Part shown: positions 35,397-44,281 of the stretch, one piece after another | Layout of the letters: each line of letters begins with the position of its first letter | How positions within the stretch are numbered: the stretch's first letter is position 1 | DNA from: an uncultured Sphingomonadaceae bacterium | GTDB taxonomy: Bacteria > Pseudomonadota > Alphaproteobacteria > Sphingomonadales > Sphingomonadaceae | Direction of reading: 5' to 3' | Length of the DNA stretch: 64,000 bases | Assembly: GCA_947504025.1 (NCBI GenBank) | Contig: CANNFX010000001.1 | Span: 843,501-907,500 of the forward strand | Position numbers and translations under genes: made by a program | The notes under the pieces: generated by a model | What the model was told of the DNA's origin: nothing | Database searches by the model: none | Seen by the model: the letters and a program-made list of their open reading frames with translations, nothing else

Positions 35397-35541
35397 GGGG
35401 CTCTCTCCTATTCAAGCGGATCATGAAGCAAGCGCCGCGCAAAGGCCAATCACAACGCGATCCGCTCCGCTATGCCGTAGCGGCTTTGACTCACCATTCC
35501 AGCGCGCCCATGAATAGACCAATTCTTCAGGAGAGAGCCGC

Positions 35542-36723
35542 ATGAACAAAGCTGATCGCCCCTTCGACATCGTAGTCTATGGCTCCACCGGATACACAGG
35601 CAGGCTCGTCGCAGAGTATCTGACGGAACATTACGCTGACCGCGATGATGCGCCGAATTGGGCTATGGCCGGCCGTAGCGCGGACAAGCTCGCGGAAGTG
35701 CGCGATCTGGTTGGCGCGCCAGTCGATACACCACTGGTTGTAGCCAATGCCGATGATCCGGCATCGCTAAAAGCCATGTGCGAGCAGGCTCGCGTCGTGC
35801 TCACGACCGTCGGCCCCTATACACTCTATGGTGAACCGCTGGTTGCAGCCTGTGTTGAGGCTGGCACCGACTATTGCGACCTCTCTGGTGAACCGACCTG
35901 GATGTATCAGATGATCGAGAAATACAGCGACGCTGCTAGGGCGAGCGGCGCCCGTATTTGCTTCTCGTCAGGCTTCGACTCGGTGCCATTCGATCTGGGT
36001 GTTCTGATGCTGCAGAAGGAAGCCAAAGCGCGCTTCGGCAAGCCAGCAACACGGGTCAAAGGCCGTGTGCGCGGCATGCAGGGCGGACCTTCGGGCGGAA
36101 CTGTTGCCAGCATGAAAGAAACGATGAAAGCGGTCGCGAAAAACCCGAAACTGATCTCCGTTTTGCAAAGCTCCTTTGGACTGACCGAAGGATTTGTCGG
36201 ACCGAAGCAACCATCCGGTATGATCCCCGAATATGACAAGGATCTGGGCAAATGGGCCGCGCCCTTCGTCATGGCGACGATCAACACGAAAAACGTGCAC
36301 CGCACCAACTTCCTGCTTGGTCACCCGTATGGCGAAGACTTTGTATATGATGAAATGATGCTCACCAGTGCAGGGGAAATGGGCGAGAAGGCAGCAAAGG
36401 CAATCGGTGAAATGATGGCTAACCCGTTCGGCGCAAAACCACCTGCACCGGGCGAAGGCCCGACCAAGGAAGAGCGCGAAAACGGCTTCTACGATGTCGT
36501 GTTTGTCGGTGAAACGACCGATGGCGAGAAGATCAATTACGGCGTGAAGGGCAGGTACGATCCGGGTTACGGTTCGACCAGTCGGATGATCGCCGAAACC
36601 GCTATTGCGTTAAACCATAGCGATGCACCCGGCGGCATTGGCACACCGGGCTCATTCGTGGGTGAAGCGCTCGTCGACCGGCTTGAAGAAAATGCCGAGA
36701 TCAGCTTCGCGGTGGAAGACTGA
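35542..36723 (+). CDS. Saccharopine dehydrogenase-like / trans-acting enoyl reductase-like protein
   Basis: A 393-residue protein with an N-terminal Rossmann fold (IVVYGSTGYTGRLVAEYL, 10-27), VGPYTLYGEPLVAACVEAGTDY near 95-115 and DLSGEPTW. This pattern belongs to saccharopine-dehydrogenase-like oxidoreductases, including the trans-acting enoyl reductases of mycobacterial lipid synthesis. Lysine biosynthesis by saccharopine is not expected in this group, so a reductase of a lipid or isoprenoid intermediate is more likely. CAGGAGAG precedes the start. Substrate unknown. Confidence 0.75.
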   Translation: MNKADRPFDIVVYGSTGYTGRLVAEYLTEHYADRDDAPNWAMAGRSADKLAEVRDLVGAPVDTPLVVANADDPASLKAMCEQARVVLTTVGPYTLYGEPLVAACVEAGTDYCDLSGEPTWMYQMIEKYSDAARASGARICFSSGFDSVPFDLGVLMLQKEAKARFGKPATRVKGRVRGMQGGPSGGTVASMKETMKAVAKNPKLISVLQSSFGLTEGFVGPKQPSGMIPEYDKDLGKWAAPFVMATINTKNVHRTNFLLGHPYGEDFVYDEMMLTSAGEMGEKAAKAIGEMMANPFGAKPPAPGEGPTKEERENGFYDVVFVGETTDGEKINYGVKGRYDPGYGSTSRMIAETAIALNHSDAPGGIGTPGSFVGEALVDRLEENAEISFAVED

Positions 36724-36755
36724 TCCCGGCAGTTTAGCGGCGGGAGTGATACCGC

Positions 36756-38933
36756 TTAAAAACTGGTACGCAAGCTTACTCGGAAGTTCCGACCAACGAC
36801 AGGCACATAGTCTTTGGTGAAGCTGGTGTGGCGGCGACCAATAACATCAAAGATATTGTCAGCTTGCACCATCACGGTGACATTGGGCCGCTCCACAAAT
36901 GGCCGCCATGCGACCGATGCATTGACCAGAGTGAAGCCGTCTGTTGCCGTTTCAAACGGTGCCACATCATTCTGGCTGTCAAACCATTGAACTTCGCCGC
37001 GAATGTCCACAGGGCCAGTTTGCGCTTCCAATGCGCCGAGGAAGTTGAGCGCTGGAATACGCGGCAAAGGCGTGCCGTCTTCAGCTTCAGCTTTGATATA
37101 GTCGCCGCGCAAATCCGCGATCAATTTCACTGGCCCTTCGCTGATCAGCGGGACGTTGATCTCGCCTTCGATGCCTGAATAGGTGACCTCGTTCTGAACG
37201 ATCTGGAAGACCGGCAAATCATCTTCCTCACCACCAGTCGCTGACAGGAAGACGAAGTCGTCATACCAGCTTTTGAAAACGGCGAAGTTGACTGTAGCAG
37301 GTCCGATATTGCCCCGTACAAATGCTTCGGCTCCCCATGATTTCTCTTTGCTAAGAGTAGGGTCGCCTATTTCAAACTGTTGGGTCGCGATGTGGGGCCC
37401 GTTGGCAAAAAGCTCTTCTGCCGCCGGGGCACGTTCAGCACGCGAACCAGTGATACCAAAACGTAGGCCGCTCTGTGTCTCATAGGCGAGCGACAAAGCA
37501 CCGGAAACGGCGTCAAAGTTCCGCTCGATGCCAGCCTGATTGGAACTGACATCAGTCTTCTCGTAGCGCAATGCGCCTTCCAGCTGCAGCGGGCCGAAGT
37601 TGAATTCCTGCAAGCCAAACACAGCAAATTGGTTGGTTCGGTTTGGCGCGACAAACGCCTCCTCGCCAATCGCTTCAAAGTCGCGGGAGGTGTATTGGAG
37701 ACCGAATGATCCACCGCGCGTGTCAGTAGCATTTTGAACCAGTTCCAGACGGGCTTCGATTCCCTGAACATCAAAAACGGTGCCGATCTCATCGCCTTCG
37801 AACTCGGTATGGGTGTAATTACTATAACCGACGCGCGTGCGAAGTTTCGAGAAGAAGCCATCGCCAAGCGCCAGCTCAGCGCGCATGTCGGCGCGCTCTT
37901 GCCGCAAACCGATTGTGACTACTTCTTCGCCTTCTTCTTCCTCTGCCTCGCCCTCTTCACCTTCTTCACCATGGTGATGGCCGGTACCGGGGCGGCCGGG
38001 CACGCCGTATGAAGTATCGTAGATACCGAATGCCGCGCCAAGGTTGCTATCGCCATCTATAAACGCAAATCCGACATCCAAATTCCAAGTTTCAGTTGCA
38101 CTGTTGGGGAGGACGCCGCGCTGGGCGGCAGCCTCACGGAACTCTTCCGCTTCCTCGAGCTCACCTTCCTCTTCTTCCTCGGCCGCTTCTTCCAACAACT
38201 CGGCCCGAAGAGCGGAAGAATTCGTGAACCCGCCGACTTCGATATCGTCAGTATTGCGATATGAGCCATTGGCATGAACGACGAAGTTCGGGCCCAGTGG
38301 CACATCGAGCGACGCACCACCTTCCAATAGGCCAGTTGCGGTATCGGCGGAGAGGATAGAATCGAGATGGAATGCCTCATCCGGCACTCGCAGTGGAATC
38401 CGCTTATCGATTATATTGACTGCCCCGCCGATTGCTTGGCTGCCATAGAGGATTACTGCCGGACCGCGCAGAACTTCAATCCGGTCTACTGTAAGCGGGT
38501 CAACAGACACAGCATGGTCATCAGAAGTGTTAGAGGCATCGATCGCACCGATTCCATCGACCAGCACCTTTACCCGCTCGCCGGAAAAGCCGCGAATGAC
38601 CGGGCGAGATGCGCCCGGGGCAAAGCCAGTAGAGGTTACACCCGGAAGTTTTTCCAGAACGCCGCCTAATTGCCCATCCAATTCGCGCTGCAGTTCCACG
38701 CCTTCGATGACCGAACTGCCTGCAAGAATATCGAGCTGTTCGAGCCCTGTTGCAGTTACAACGATTTCACCGGCAGGGTTGGTCTGACGGTTATGGAAGT
38801 CATCTTCCAACTCCTGCGCAGATTGTGCAGTCACGCCATCCTGAGCAAGCGCGCTTGGTGCGGCAATAAGGGTGAAAAGTGTGGCCGACGCTAACAGTGC
38901 CGGACGGAGACGAACAGAGGTATGATATAACAT
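36756..38933 (-). CDS. TonB-dependent receptor with His/acid-rich loops (ZnuD-like, putative metal importer)
   Basis: A 725-residue receptor. Signal peptide ends APSALAQD; a TonB box-like GEIVVTATGLEQL, plug (LDGQLGGVLEKLPGVTS, DASNTSDDHAVSVDP) and beta-barrel ending VSLRTSF follow. Two low-complexity acidic insertions stand out: a Glu-rich one near residue 245-265 and GTGHHHGEEGEEGEAEEEEG near 315-335. Such His/Asp/Glu loops occur in zinc receptors such as ZnuD. The true start is ATG at 38933 with CCAGGA four bases upstream; an upstream 42-codon extension has no signal function. An alpha-carbonic anhydrase, a zinc enzyme, lies directly upstream on the same strand but is separated by a terminator. 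Confidence 0.82.
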   Translation of the reverse strand: MLYHTSVRLRPALLASATLFTLIAAPSALAQDGVTAQSAQELEDDFHNRQTNPAGEIVVTATGLEQLDILAGSSVIEGVELQRELDGQLGGVLEKLPGVTSTGFAPGASRPVIRGFSGERVKVLVDGIGAIDASNTSDDHAVSVDPLTVDRIEVLRGPAVILYGSQAIGGAVNIIDKRIPLRVPDEAFHLDSILSADTATGLLEGGASLDVPLGPNFVVHANGSYRNTDDIEVGGFTNSSALRAELLEEAAEEEEEGELEEAEEFREAAAQRGVLPNSATETWNLDVGFAFIDGDSNLGAAFGIYDTSYGVPGRPGTGHHHGEEGEEGEAEEEEGEEVVTIGLRQERADMRAELALGDGFFSKLRTRVGYSNYTHTEFEGDEIGTVFDVQGIEARLELVQNATDTRGGSFGLQYTSRDFEAIGEEAFVAPNRTNQFAVFGLQEFNFGPLQLEGALRYEKTDVSSNQAGIERNFDAVSGALSLAYETQSGLRFGITGSRAERAPAAEELFANGPHIATQQFEIGDPTLSKEKSWGAEAFVRGNIGPATVNFAVFKSWYDDFVFLSATGGEEDDLPVFQIVQNEVTYSGIEGEINVPLISEGPVKLIADLRGDYIKAEAEDGTPLPRIPALNFLGALEAQTGPVDIRGEVQWFDSQNDVAPFETATDGFTLVNASVAWRPFVERPNVTVMVQADNIFDVIGRRHTSFTKDYVPVVGRNFRVSLRTSF

Positions 38934-39038
38934 TACATCCTGGTAGGAGTTCGCACTCCCGCTCGTCAAGTTGGTAACTGTCTGATGTCGACGGACGGCA
39001 CCACACAATCGACGAAATGCAATGAAACTGTCAGGCCA

Positions 39039-39074
39039 AAAGAAAACGGGCATTCGCATGATACGAACACCCGT
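39039..39074 (-). terminator. Terminator after carbonic anhydrase gene
   Basis: On the minus strand ACGGGTGTTCG (39074-39064) and CGAATGCCCGT (39056-39046) pair with two mismatched positions around a seven-base loop, followed by TTTTCTTTT. It ends the carbonic anhydrase transcript before the receptor gene, so the two genes are probably transcribed separately. Confidence 0.7.
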
Positions 39075-39102
39075 TGGCTTTTGCTAAATGTCGATTGGGG
39101 AA

Positions 39103-39873
39103 TTATCCCCCAGGAGCGACCAGTAGACGGCCGTTAAGAGGCTGAACCGGACGCGCATTATCGCCCATAATGCTTGTCAGTGCCGCAAGCTGATCAGCGC
39201 TGATGCTGACCGTTTCCTTCGCGACGTGCCAATTCACACCTTCACTACAAGGCGGCGTGGTGAGCGAGCCTTGGAAGCGGTACACATCCAAGCTGCCAGG
39301 CAGTATCCCGTTTGGGTCGAACTTGACGCCCGGAACGGTGCGCGCATCGGTCTTTGTCGTCGGTGCCGCAGTGATCAGCTTGGCGATTTCAGGATTAGCT
39401 TCGCCTATGTGAAAGAGCACGCCCAAGACAGCCAGATTGCTATCCGCATCGGCATGCACAAAATGCGCCACCATCGGATATTGCTCGCCATGCATAACTT
39501 CTTCGGATGGCGTGTGGAAATGGACCTGCAGCAGATTGAACTGCATCGTTCCACTCGTGAGCGCCGATCCTTCAGCGAAGTTCGCCTGCACGGTGTGGCC
39601 ATTGTTCAGAATTGTCAGCGGCCCGGGAGCATAATCGGTGAAGACGCTCACTTCCGCGCGGGCATTTGCTTCGGCCAGATCAATTGGCGACTGCATCAGC
39701 CCAGTGGCGCATTTGGCGTATTCGGGTGCAAGCTCGCCCCAGTTTTCAGGCCCATTTGGCCCTTCGTAACTCCAATCGGCCCCATCAGCTGCGAGAATTG
39801 AACTTACGGCAAAGCTCGCCACGGCAATGCCTGTTGCGAGCAATCTGCCAAAGCTCTTTTTTGAATACCCCAA
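39103..39873 (-). CDS. Alpha-class carbonic anhydrase, periplasmic
   Basis: A 256-residue protein with a signal peptide and the alpha-carbonic anhydrase domain: WSYEGPNGPENWGELAPEY, QSPIDL, zinc histidines H118 and H120 in VHFHTPSEE and H137 in VAHFVH, and LTTPPCSEGVNWHV near the C-terminus. It interconverts CO2 and bicarbonate in the periplasm. The glutamate two residues before the third zinc histidine, normally conserved as an indirect ligand, is Val here (MVAH). A strong terminator follows. Its neighbour is a receptor with metal-binding-type loops. Confidence 0.92.
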   Translation of the reverse strand: MGYSKKSFGRLLATGIAVASFAVSSILAADGADWSYEGPNGPENWGELAPEYAKCATGLMQSPIDLAEANARAEVSVFTDYAPGPLTILNNGHTVQANFAEGSALTSGTMQFNLLQVHFHTPSEEVMHGEQYPMVAHFVHADADSNLAVLGVLFHIGEANPEIAKLITAAPTTKTDARTVPGVKFDPNGILPGSLDVYRFQGSLTTPPCSEGVNWHVAKETVSISADQLAALTSIMGDNARPVQPLNGRLLVAPGG

Positions 39874-39974
39874 TCTTCAACCCTCCCGCAGCCATTACGC
39901 TTCAAGAGTTTCAGAGTTCCCGGCAAAAACGCGCAGCTGTGCTGCCGGTGCAATTGCATCGATTATATAGAAAA

Positions 39975-40049
39975 TGGAGCGGGCGAGGCGATTCGAACGC
40001 CCGACCCCAACCTTGGCAAGGTTGTGCTCTACCCCTGAGCTACGCCCGC
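39975..40049 (-). tRNA. tRNA-Gly (GCC)
   Basis: Minus strand. The acceptor arms GCGGGCG and CGCCCGC, the D-arm TAGCTCAGGGGTAGAGCA, an anticodon loop TTGCCAA flanked by pairing ACCTT/AAGGT, and T-loop TTCGAAT are present. The CCA end is encoded (39975-39977). The GCC anticodon reads GGC and GGU glycine codons. Confidence 0.95.
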
Positions 40050-40247
40050 TCACTAGACGTCCCCGAAACCGCTTCAAATGATGCTGTTTCGGTGGGGAAG
40101 CGGGCGGTTAGCATCGGTCTATGCACCCGGCAAGCAAAAATCGCGCTTTTTGATCACCAAGGGACAAAGAGTCTTATTCCCCTTCACAAATGCGCCTGAA
40201 GGCCCACATTGGCAGGCTCAAATTCACCTTCAAAAAGGGATGGTATC

Positions 40248-41165
40248 TTGGCGAGCATGGGTCTCAAATTAGACGAACAAAAAGCAGTCGACAAATTTAA
40301 GGTCGAAGTGGTCGATCCGTCGATGACCAAGCTCGTAATCCTTGATTTCTGGGCCGAATGGTGCGGCCCCTGCAAGGCGCTGACGCCAGTTCTGGAAAAA
40401 GTGGCAGCCGACTATGCCGATAAGGGCGTGGTTCTAGCGAAGATCAATGTAGACGAGCAGCAGTTCATTGCCGCCCAGTTCCAGGTTAAATCGATCCCTA
40501 CCGTATATGCGATGTTCCAAGGACAGCCGGTTGCAGACTTGACCTCTGCACGCACCGAATCGCAATTGAAGCAAAGCATCGACCAGTTGCTCGAACAATT
40601 GCCCGTTCAGGCCGGAGCAGATAGCGAACAACCACAGCAAGACATCGAGCCCCTTATTGCGATGGGTGAAGAAGCGTTAATTGGCGGCGATGCAGAACGT
40701 GCGACAGGCATCTTCGCTCAGATCATAGAGTTGGCGCCGGACAGTGCCGCGGCACAATCGGGACTGATTCGCGCACTCGTGGGCGCAGGTTACCGTGATG
40801 AGGCCCAGGCCGCTTATGATGCTCTGCCCGACGGACTCACATCTGACCCATTAATCACTCAGGCCAAGAGCGCGCTCGACCTTGCGGAAGACGCGCCAGG
40901 CGATGACGAGCTGGAAAGCCTGCGTACTGCGGCCGCAGCTAACACTAATGATATGGACGCACAGTTTGCTTTCGCCAACGCCGCCTTTGCCGCAGGATCG
41001 CGAGACGAAGCTGCCGACACTCTACTCCTGATGGTTCAGGCTGACCGTGAGTGGAACGAGAGCGCTGCCCGCACCAAGCTCCTGCAGATATTCGAAGCCA
41101 TCGGGCTGGAAGATCAGTGGGTCGTCGATACACGCCGCCGGCTTTCCCGGATTCTGTTCGGGTGA
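40248..41165 (+). CDS. Thioredoxin-TPR protein (CnoX/YbbN-like)
   Basis: About 305 residues. The N-terminal thioredoxin domain (5-115) has the redox motif WAEWCGPCK with both cysteines, and the cis-proline loop SIPTVY; the C-terminal half consists of TPR-like helices rich in Ala and acidic residues. E. coli YbbN lacks the second redox cysteine, whereas this one keeps CGPC, so redox activity is probable along with a chaperone-like role. TTG at 40248 is chosen: AGGGA lies seven bases before it and the resulting start MASMGLKLDEQ matches the family. An upstream TTG at 40209 is possible. The LON-domain gene overlaps its stop by four bases. Confidence 0.86.
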   Translation: MASMGLKLDEQKAVDKFKVEVVDPSMTKLVILDFWAEWCGPCKALTPVLEKVAADYADKGVVLAKINVDEQQFIAAQFQVKSIPTVYAMFQGQPVADLTSARTESQLKQSIDQLLEQLPVQAGADSEQPQQDIEPLIAMGEEALIGGDAERATGIFAQIIELAPDSAAAQSGLIRALVGAGYRDEAQAAYDALPDGLTSDPLITQAKSALDLAEDAPGDDELESLRTAAAANTNDMDAQFAFANAAFAAGSRDEAADTLLLMVQADREWNESAARTKLLQIFEAIGLEDQWVVDTRRRLSRILFG

Positions 41166-41782
41166 TCGTAAAGACCCGCCTTTCTGTATTTCCACTGCCC
41201 GGTGCGATTCTGTTTCCAGGCTTGGAAATACCTCTGCATTTCTTCGAGCCGAGATATCGCGCGCTGGTTAGCGACGCGCTCGCCCGCGATCGCCGGATCG
41301 CAATGATCCAACCCAAAAGCGGGGGCGACAAGCCCGAGCTATTTGACGTTGGCTGCATCGGCCGCATCAGCGACGTCGAAGCGTTGGAGGATGGGCGATA
41401 TAATGTAGTGCTCGAAGGCGAGTCCCGCTTCCGGATCATCCGCGAACTCGATGTAACCACGCCATTCCGGCAGGTCGAAGCCGAGCTGATCAAGGATCCC
41501 GAAAATGAATCACTGAGCTCAGTCGAAAGAGCCGGATTCGAGCAAGAAGCCCGCCGCTTTGCGGCCGTGCAGGGCTATCAGGTCGATTGGGATTCGGTCG
41601 AACGGCTCGATGATGTCGCATTGATCAATGGCGTATCGCAAATTGCCCCCTTTGATGCCGCTTCCAAACAAGCTCTGCTGGAGGCCCGCGATCTGCAGGA
41701 GCGTTGCGAACTGATGGTGCAGCTAATGCAATTCTTTGGCCTGCGTGATGACGATGATGACGGGAACGTGACGCTGCAATAG
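41162..41782 (+). CDS. LON substrate-binding domain protein
   Basis: A 206-residue stand-alone LON N-terminal domain, without ATPase or protease parts. LSVFPLPGAILFPGLEIPLHFFEPRY is split over residues 5-30 and is the family opening; VGCIGRISDVEALEDGRYNV follows. Such proteins are widespread in alphaproteobacteria, probably binding damaged or unfolded protein. GTG at 41162 overlaps the stop of the thioredoxin-TPR gene (GTGA), indicating translational coupling and a shared role in protein quality control. Confidence 0.87.
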   Translation: MIVKTRLSVFPLPGAILFPGLEIPLHFFEPRYRALVSDALARDRRIAMIQPKSGGDKPELFDVGCIGRISDVEALEDGRYNVVLEGESRFRIIRELDVTTPFRQVEAELIKDPENESLSSVERAGFEQEARRFAAVQGYQVDWDSVERLDDVALINGVSQIAPFDAASKQALLEARDLQERCELMVQLMQFFGLRDDDDDGNVTLQ

Positions 41783-41860
41783 ACGCATTGCGCCTCGTTT
41801 ACGGTTCAAACTCCATAAAATGCACGGCCATCAGAATGTCGCTTTACAGACATTCAATAA

Positions 41861-41880
41861 ATAACTAACTGGTTAGTTAT
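41861..41880. promoter_or_regulatory. TetR autoregulatory operator overlapping the start codon
   Basis: ATAACTAACTGGTTAGTTAT has perfect nine-base arms around TG. The last two bases are the first two of the TetR gene's ATG, so bound protein would block initiation directly. No separate ribosome site is seen between palindrome and ATG. Confidence 0.7.
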
Positions 41881-42523
41881 GCCAGCAACAGCACTCACAA
41901 CCAAGGCCGCGTCAACACGTGAGCGGATTATTGATAGTGCGGCCGATGCATTCTGGAGGCGCAGTTATCACGGCGTCTCAATGGATGAACTGGCCGACCT
42001 GGCCAGCGTCAACAAGGCGACGATCTATCGCTATTTCAGCGACAAGGCCGCGCTTGCGCTTGCAGTGACTGAGAAAACCGGTGCGCAAACCTTGTCGTCC
42101 GTTTTCGAGCCATCGTTCGAAGCGCACCTCGCACCTGACGAGCGACTGGAGGCGATCTATCGGTGTGTCCACATGAGCACGGTCGACATGCGAACCAGCA
42201 ACGGTGACGTCTTTGGATGCCCGATTATCGGCCTTACGCTCGAATTGGGGCAGGAAATGCCCGCTATTCGCAAGCAGGCCGAAACGATCTTCAACCGGGT
42301 CGAAGCCTATATGCGCCTCATTGCTTCAGACGCGATTGCTGCCGGTACCGCCACGGGCTGGGACGAGGCAACGCTTGGCCGAACACTGGTTCAATTGCTC
42401 CACGGAGCCTTTGCATCATCACGCCTCGCATCCGATCCTGGACGCATTCTGGATGCCGGCAATGCATCGCTTAGCCTGCTCGGCAGCCCGCGCACACTTT
42501 CAATCTCAGGAGCCTCGCAATGA
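41879..42523 (+). CDS. TetR-family transcriptional regulator
   Basis: A 214-residue regulator. The N-terminal helix-turn-helix reads VSMDELADLASVNKATIYRYF (as 33-53 split by the turn), the TetR pattern; the C-terminal part is a ligand-binding domain with a TetR_C-like HMSTVDMRTSNGDVFGCPI stretch. A perfect palindrome overlaps its start codon, consistent with autorepression. The MAPEG gene overlaps its stop by four bases, so the pair is one unit and MAPEG is its likely target. The ligand is unknown. Confidence 0.9.
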   Translation: MPATALTTKAASTRERIIDSAADAFWRRSYHGVSMDELADLASVNKATIYRYFSDKAALALAVTEKTGAQTLSSVFEPSFEAHLAPDERLEAIYRCVHMSTVDMRTSNGDVFGCPIIGLTLELGQEMPAIRKQAETIFNRVEAYMRLIASDAIAAGTATGWDEATLGRTLVQLLHGAFASSRLASDPGRILDAGNASLSLLGSPRTLSISGASQ

Positions 42524-42942
42524 ACATTCCGACTTACACCGCCATCCTCGCCGCATTCCTCGTCCTGCTTCAGGTTGTGTTGATGCTCAGTGTCGGAATT
42601 CACAGATCAAAGGGCAAATTTGCCGGGCATGAAGGCGACCGCAACCTTGAACGTAAGGTTCGCCGCCACGGCAACCTCGCGGAAAACTCCGGCCTCTTCC
42701 TCGCGGTTCTGGCAATTTTAGAAATCCTTGTCGGCCAGACGACCCTCGTCCTTACGCTCTGCATCATCTTTGCAGCTGCACGCCTGCTTCATGCCATCGG
42801 TTTTTCGTCACTCGCAGGCTCTCATGGCGAGAACCTGACCGGCGGACGCAAGGGTTTTGCTGCCGCACGCGGATTGGGCGCCCTTGGAACTCTGATTACT
42901 GCGCTTGGTTCAGCCTGGGCGCTGATCGGCACGCAGGTCTAA
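42520..42942 (+). CDS. MAPEG-family membrane protein
   Basis: A 140-residue inner-membrane protein with four hydrophobic segments (about 5-25, 57-72, 74-95, 115-137) and the family stretch ERKVRRHGNLAENSGLFL, in which RxHxNxxE is the MAPEG signature. Eukaryotic members are glutathione transferases; bacterial ones are linked to detoxification of electrophiles. It is translationally coupled to the TetR gene (ATGA overlap). Confidence 0.88.
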   Translation: MNIPTYTAILAAFLVLLQVVLMLSVGIHRSKGKFAGHEGDRNLERKVRRHGNLAENSGLFLAVLAILEILVGQTTLVLTLCIIFAAARLLHAIGFSSLAGSHGENLTGGRKGFAAARGLGALGTLITALGSAWALIGTQV

Positions 42943-43589
42943 GGCGTTAAAATCTTGAGATCAAAAGCACCGATGATTCCATCGATGATAAACTGCGCGG
43001 CAAGCGCAGCCAGCAACACGCCAAGCAATCGGGTAATGATCGCTTCAAAACCGGCGCCGAATAATTTCATCAACGGTGCCGCCAGTATCAGTGCAACCAG
43101 AGTAAGAAGCATCACCGCTGCCAGTGCACCAAGCACGGCAAGAGATTGTTCGATGCCGTCCGCACGCGCCATCAGCAACATAATGGAGGCAATTGCGCCA
43201 GGCCCTGCCAGCATTGGCATTGCCATCGGGAAAACCGCTACATCGTCGACTTCCGGTGTTTGATCGTTCTGAGCTTTAACTTTCTCAGCCCGGTCTTCAC
43301 GCCGCTGCGTGCGTTTTTCAAACACCATTTCCAGCGCGATGACGAACAACATGATGCCGCCAGCGATGCGGAATGCATCGAGCTCAATATGCAACGAGCC
43401 AAGCAATTGTTCGCCCAGCACAGCAAAGAACAACAGAATTGCGCTGGCGATAATGACCGCGCGAATAGCCATTGAGCGGATCTGGCGGGCGCTGGCATCT
43501 CCCGTCAGACCGGCATAGATCGGCGCACAGCCCGGCGGATCGATGACGACGAAGAATGTGACAAAGGCGGAGAGGAACAGGTCGATCAT
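42939..43589 (-). CDS. MarC-family integral membrane protein
   Basis: A 216-residue protein with six hydrophobic segments and VIDPPGCAPIYAGLTGDAS near the N-terminus, plus AMPMLAGPGAIASIM in the second half, both MarC/UPF0056 hallmarks. Function is not established; earlier ideas of antibiotic efflux were not confirmed. Its 3' end overlaps the convergent MAPEG gene by four bases, and its ATG overlaps the stop of the lipoprotein gene upstream. Confidence 0.9.
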   Translation of the reverse strand: MIDLFLSAFVTFFVVIDPPGCAPIYAGLTGDASARQIRSMAIRAVIIASAILLFFAVLGEQLLGSLHIELDAFRIAGGIMLFVIALEMVFEKRTQRREDRAEKVKAQNDQTPEVDDVAVFPMAMPMLAGPGAIASIMLLMARADGIEQSLAVLGALAAVMLLTLVALILAAPLMKLFGAGFEAIITRLLGVLLAALAAQFIIDGIIGAFDLKILTP

Positions 43590-44281
43590 TGAGGGGTACT
43601 CTTTGTTTGAGGCCTGTCCACATTCACCTCGACCACCTGATCGTAGGAATCCTCACGAGTCAGCCAAAGATCAAAGTTACGTACCCCGTCACCAAAAAAG
43701 TGGAAGGCATAGGCAAGTGTTCCGTCATTCGACGTGACAACCTGACCCCCGGTCGAAACTGGCACCGGGATTGGGCGTGATGCACCTTTGTCCGCACAAG
43801 TGGCAGTCTCCGACGCTATCATTTCTGGTTTCTCAATAGGTTCGCCTGATGGGAAACCGAAATCAAATTCCCAGCGATAATCACCGCTGCCGCTTCGCTT
43901 CCATACTGTATATCCTAAGCCGCTTTTTCCTTCGCTCGGATCAACGAATGAAACTCGCGTTACAGCCAAAGAACCATCGCAACTTGACCATACTTGAAGA
44001 GGTCGCCAGCGCATTGCCTCGTTCGGTTCGGCCTGCGCTTTCAACCAAGGGTCGGCCAGAAATGCGCCGTTCACGCCAAAGATCAAAGCGCCTTCGACTG
44101 CGAAGTCGCGGAATGCCTTCCATTGCCCGTCTTCCTGCGCAGCACGCGCAAAGGCAAGTTCGGTAGCAATGACAGCGCTTGGATTAGCTACAGGCTTCAA
44201 CGCCGGACCACGATAGCGACCCCCGCCGCCCGCACATCCGGCAAGTGCCAGAACCGCCAACACGATGGCTAGCCGCCTCAA
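43586..44281 (-). CDS. Putative lipoprotein of unknown function
   Basis: A 231-residue protein with a signal peptide and clear lipobox LAGC (C16) followed by a glycine run. Residues 35-70 ([19 protein letters not shown]) resemble the first helix of SnoaL/DUF4440-like domains; the rest has alternating strands and aromatic residues. I do not recognise a function. Its start overlaps the folD stop and its stop overlaps the marC start, so it is translated within a folD - lipoprotein - marC operon. Confidence 0.72.
   Translation of the reverse strand: MRRLAIVLAVLALAGCAGGGGRYRGPALKPVANPSAVIATELAFARAAQEDGQWKAFRDFAVEGALIFGVNGAFLADPWLKAQAEPNEAMRWRPLQVWSSCDGSLAVTRVSFVDPSEGKSGLGYTVWKRSGSGDYRWEFDFGFPSGEPIEKPEMIASETATCADKGASRPIPVPVSTGGQVVTSNDGTLAYAFHFFGDGVRNFDLWLTREDSYDQVVEVNVDRPQTKSTPQ

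Noticed and set aside
36756..39873. Carbonic anhydrase and TonB receptor as one operon
   Set aside because: A convincing minus-strand terminator at 39039-39074 separates them and the gap is 169 bases.
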